Source of the DNA: Pseudomonadota bacterium
Lineage (GTDB): Bacteria > Pseudomonadota > Gammaproteobacteria > Xanthomonadales > Xanthomonadaceae
DNA length: 7,745 nt
NCBI GenBank assembly: GCA_019348095.1
Contig: JAHWKC010000100.1
Span: 1 to 7,745 of the forward strand
Direction of reading: 5' to 3'
The notes under the pieces are model-generated. The model saw only the letters and a list, made by a program, of their open reading frames with translations, searched no databases and was not told the DNA's origin. Made by a program: the position numbers and the translations under genes. Below, piece after piece: positions 5,787 through 7,745 of this stretch; within the stretch, counting starts at the first letter, position 1, and every line of letters begins with the position of its first letter.

Positions 5787-5883
5787 GCTGAAGTTGTTTG
5801 CACACATGCCGGCGTCATCGCTCGGTCGCTTATTGACATAAACTCTCTCGCTCTTCCTTGCCCTGCGCGCAAACAACTTCAGC
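5787..5883. repeat. 97-bp element with perfect 15-bp terminal dyad between argS and the SPOR gene
   Basis: GCTGAAGTTGTTTGC (5787-5801) and its exact reverse complement GCAAACAACTTCAGC (5869-5883) enclose 67 bases. The remaining parts of the 175-base gap (5739-5786 and 5884-5913) hold a small GTTG-cgga-CAAC stem (5768-5779) and the SPOR ribosome site. The arms could be termini of a miniature mobile element, or could form a long hairpin in readthrough RNA from argS. A TTGACA at 5833-5838 lies inside but has no suitable -10 partner. Confidence 0.65.
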
Positions 5884-5913
5884 GCGGGCCCTGCAAATCA
5901 CGAGGCAAGCGCT

Positions 5914-6666
5914 TTGGCACGACGCGGCAGATCGCAGGCACGACGCAATCCCGGCACTGGCGGCCTGCCGGGTTGGGCCTGGGCGGTGCTCGGTGCGCTG
6001 GTGGCGGTGGTGCTGATGATCGTGACGCCGCGGCTGCTGGAGTCCGACGGCGACGGCTTCTTCCGCCCGCAGCCCAATCCCGACGCCAGGCCGGCGCCGG
6101 TCGCCGCCGGCGCCGACGACGTGGTGGTACCCGAGGACGGGGGCAACCGTGCCGCGCCCGGCGAGGAGCCCCGGACCGGTCCCGAGTACGACTTCTACAC
6201 CCTGCTGCCGGGCCGCGAAGTGCCGGTGAGCGATGCCGAACTGGCCGCGACCGAGCGCGCCGAGACGCAGCGGCTGCAGGCGCTGGAGCGGCGGCAGTTG
6301 CAGGACGCGGCCGCAGCGGCGGCATTGCCGCGGCCGGTGGCCACCGATGACACCGCAGCAACCTCCCCGCGCAGTAGCGCCGACGCCGCACTTGCGCCAA
6401 ACGGATCGAGCACCCCGGCCGCCGCCGGCGATGGCACCCGCTACCTGCTGCAGGCCGGCGCGTTCCAGGCCTCCGGGCAGGCCGAGGAACTGAAGGCGCG
6501 CATCGCCCTGCTTGGCCTGGGCGCGCGGGTGGAGTCGGCGCAGATCGGCGGCAACACGGTGTACCGCGTTCGCATGGGCCCATATGGCACCGCCAGCGAG
6601 CTGGCCGACGCCAAGCGCAAGCTTGAGAACGGCGGTCTGCCGGCGATGGCGATCAAGGTGCAGTAG
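5914..6666 (+). CDS. SPOR-domain membrane protein (FtsN/DedD-like organisation)
   Basis: SPOR domains bind glycan strands stripped of peptides at division septa, so the protein is probably a periplasm-facing cell-division or envelope factor. The 250-residue chain has a basic cytoplasmic tail MARRGRSQARRN, one transmembrane helix (about 21-38, WAWAVLGALVAVVLMIVT), a Pro/Ala/Asp-rich linker, and the conserved segment YDFYTLLPGREV (92-103) often seen after the anchor in such proteins. A Glu/Arg-rich helix (111-135) and an Ala/Thr/Ser-rich spacer precede the SPOR repeat (about 174-249): RYLLQAGAF, ALLGLGARVESAQI, YRVRMGPYGTASEL and GLPAMAIKVQ. The start is TTG at 5914, supported by GAGG eight bases upstream (5902-5905) and by homologous starts as I remember them. 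The dyad just upstream may influence expression. A family-level name is safer than ftsN. Confidence 0.9.
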   Translation: MARRGRSQARRNPGTGGLPGWAWAVLGALVAVVLMIVTPRLLESDGDGFFRPQPNPDARPAPVAAGADDVVVPEDGGNRAAPGEEPRTGPEYDFYTLLPGREVPVSDAELAATERAETQRLQALERRQLQDAAAAAALPRPVATDDTAATSPRSSADAALAPNGSSTPAAAGDGTRYLLQAGAFQASGQAEELKARIALLGLGARVESAQIGGNTVYRVRMGPYGTASELADAKRKLENGGLPAMAIKVQ

Positions 6667-6754
6667 GGCGCGACTTCTGCAGGATCGCGGCGAGCGCGCG
6701 GTCGCGCGTGCCCTTCCAGACCGGACCAGCAAGCCCGGTGCTCGCGGCTGCCTC

Positions 6755-6778
6755 GAACGGCTGAGCGCAGCGTCGTTC
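6755..6778. terminator. Possible bidirectional hairpin between convergent genes
   Basis: GAACGGCTG-AGCG-CAGC-gt-CGTTC forms a nine-pair stem with a 2-base bulge and 4-base loop. It lies in the 110-base convergent gap after the SPOR stop and overlaps the stop codon of the dehydrogenase (6777-6779). There is no clear T-tract on either side, so it is a weak candidate intrinsic terminator. The rest of the gap (6667-6754) is GC-rich with no gene. Confidence 0.4.
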
Positions 6779-7637
6779 AGCCGCCGCGCTTGAGCGTGAT
6801 CAGGGCCGAGGTGTCGCTGTCGCCGTGGCCGCGCTCGACCAGCACGGCATAGTCGGCCAGCGCCTGCTCGACGGTGGCGGTACGCGTGCCGGCCTCGCGT
6901 GCGATCGCCTGCACGATGCGCAGGTCCTTGAGCATGTGCCCGCACTTGAAGCCCGGCGCGAATTCGTTGCGCAGCATCGTCTCGCCGCGTTTGCCGAGAA
7001 ACCAGTTGCCGGCGGCGCCGGCCATCAGCGTCGGCAGCAGGCGCTCGGCGTCCAGTCCCAGCTTCTCGGCCAGCGCCAGCCCCTCGCAGACCGCCTCGTT
7101 GATGCCGGCCACCAGCACCTGGTTCACCGCCTTGGTCGCCTGGCCGGCCCCGGTCTGGCCCATGTGGCTGATGCGCGCGGCGTAGGCCTGCAGCAGCGGC
7201 CTGCCCTGCTCGAGATGATCGGCCTCGCCGCCGACCATCACCGACAGCGTGCCGTTGCGTGCGCCTTCGACCCCGCCCGACACCGGCGCATCGACAAAGC
7301 CGATCCCTTCGGCGGCAAGCGTCGCCGCGGCGCGGCGCGCGGTCTGCACCGAGACGGTCGAGTGATCGACCACCAGCGCACCCTTCTTCAGCACCCGCGC
7401 GAGCGCGGCGACGTTTTCCAGCACGTCGGCATCCAGCGATACGCACAGCACCACCGCGTCGCAATCGGCGAAGTTGTCGGCCGAGCGCACCGCACGCACG
7501 CGCAGCTCGGCCGCCAGCGCATCGGCCTTGCTCCGGGTCCGGTTGTCGACCGCGACCAGCAGCCCGGCGCCGTGGAGGTGGCGCGCCATCGGCGCACCCA
7601 TGGCGCCGAGGCCGATAAAACCGCAGCGAATCGTCAT
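6777..7637 (-). CDS. NAD(P)-dependent beta-hydroxyacid dehydrogenase (3-hydroxyisobutyrate dehydrogenase family)
   Basis: The family oxidises beta-hydroxy acids or reduces the matching semialdehydes (3-hydroxyisobutyrate, tartronate semialdehyde, succinic semialdehyde); the exact substrate cannot be read from the sequence. The 286 residues are standard length. The N-terminal Rossmann motif is GFIGLGAMG (6-14), followed by DNRTRSKADAL (31-41), where Asn/Arg after the second strand hint at NADP preference. The substrate-binding motif DAPVSGG lies at 116-122, followed by GTLSVMVGG. The catalytic segment GQATKAVNQ (165-173) has Lys169 and Asn172 intact, and KDLRI (237-241) lies in the C-terminal helical domain. 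ATG 7637 is chosen over the longer frame because GAGG lies eight bases upstream and the extension (to 7742) is repeat sequence. The gene is convergent with the SPOR gene and appears to stand alone. Confidence 0.94.
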   Translation of the reverse strand: MTIRCGFIGLGAMGAPMARHLHGAGLLVAVDNRTRSKADALAAELRVRAVRSADNFADCDAVVLCVSLDADVLENVAALARVLKKGALVVDHSTVSVQTARRAAATLAAEGIGFVDAPVSGGVEGARNGTLSVMVGGEADHLEQGRPLLQAYAARISHMGQTGAGQATKAVNQVLVAGINEAVCEGLALAEKLGLDAERLLPTLMAGAAGNWFLGKRGETMLRNEFAPGFKCGHMLKDLRIVQAIAREAGTRTATVEQALADYAVLVERGHGDSDTSALITLKRGG

Positions 7638-7683
7638 TACGGATACCTCGATAAGTTTGTGCCTGCCGCAGCGCCGCTTTGCT

Positions 7684-7704
7684 CCTTCCCCTTCAAGGGG
7701 AAGG
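7684..7704. repeat. Palindromic intergenic repeat upstream of the dehydrogenase
   Basis: CCTTCCCCTT-C-AAGGGGAAGG is a perfect 10-bp palindrome around one base. It is followed by CCGGGATGGGGATGGGTTT. The combination resembles a dispersed repeat family I recall from xanthomonad genomes. It lies 47 bases before the dehydrogenase start, so it would sit in that gene's promoter or leader. The remaining bases to 7745 show nothing else I can name. Confidence 0.6.
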
Positions 7705-7745
7705 CCGGGATGGGGATGGGTTTGATCTTGCTGTTGACGCACGCG

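Noticed and set aside
5833..5838. TTGACA as the -35 of a SPOR promoter
   Set aside because: No acceptable -10 lies 16-18 bases downstream; probably coincidental within the dyad element.
5830..7464. 544-residue reverse open frame across the SPOR gene and dehydrogenase
   Set aside because: It overlaps the real dehydrogenase in another frame and runs antisense to the SPOR gene; Arg/Gly/Ala-rich with no motifs.
7638..7742. N-terminal extension of the dehydrogenase (35 extra residues)
   Set aside because: The extension encodes the palindromic repeat; the GAGG site and the GFIGLGAMG spacing favour ATG 7637.

Overview
The window is GC-rich and bacterial. From about position 785 to the end it reads as one coherent stretch of a gammaproteobacterial chromosome. 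RadC, ArgS and the SPOR protein look most like those of the Xanthomonas/Lysobacter group (Lysobacteraceae). This rests on remembered family sequences; no search was run.

Left end (1-~785): three gene pieces that do not belong together. A LytR-CpsA-Psr (LCP) cell-wall ligase fragment (+) stops abruptly near 260. It meets the broken end of a reverse-strand two-helix membrane/coiled-coil protein of unknown family. A forward membrane protein of actinobacterial glycosyltransferase type starts at 611 and is cut at about 784. Opposite that cut lies the truncated N-terminus of a proteobacterial membrane-anchored AlgC-type phosphohexomutase. At each junction a short segment fits the reading frames on both sides. 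This is best explained by chimeric assembly or library joining of actinobacterial-like DNA to the xanthomonad contig.

Core (785-3903): the reverse-strand cluster coaC-coaB-dut-algC(partial) makes the coenzyme A intermediate 4'-phosphopantetheine, dUMP from dUTP, and probably hexose phosphates for surface polysaccharide. radC is divergent across a 158-bp gap. This is the familiar radC/coaBC/dut neighbourhood, with two twists. The normally fused CoaBC is split into two ORFs that overlap by four bases. A 10-bp-phased repeat between coaB and dut also supplies the last codons of coaB.

Right part (3904-7745): a REP-type inverted pair lies between radC and argS, immediately before the likely argS promoter. 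argS (GTG start) is followed by a perfect 15-bp dyad and then a SPOR-domain membrane protein (TTG start). A convergent beta-hydroxyacid dehydrogenase gene closes the window, with a palindromic intergenic repeat upstream of it. No phage, CRISPR, defence or RNA gene is visible. The window looks like ordinary housekeeping sequence with repeat-rich gaps and a chimeric left edge.
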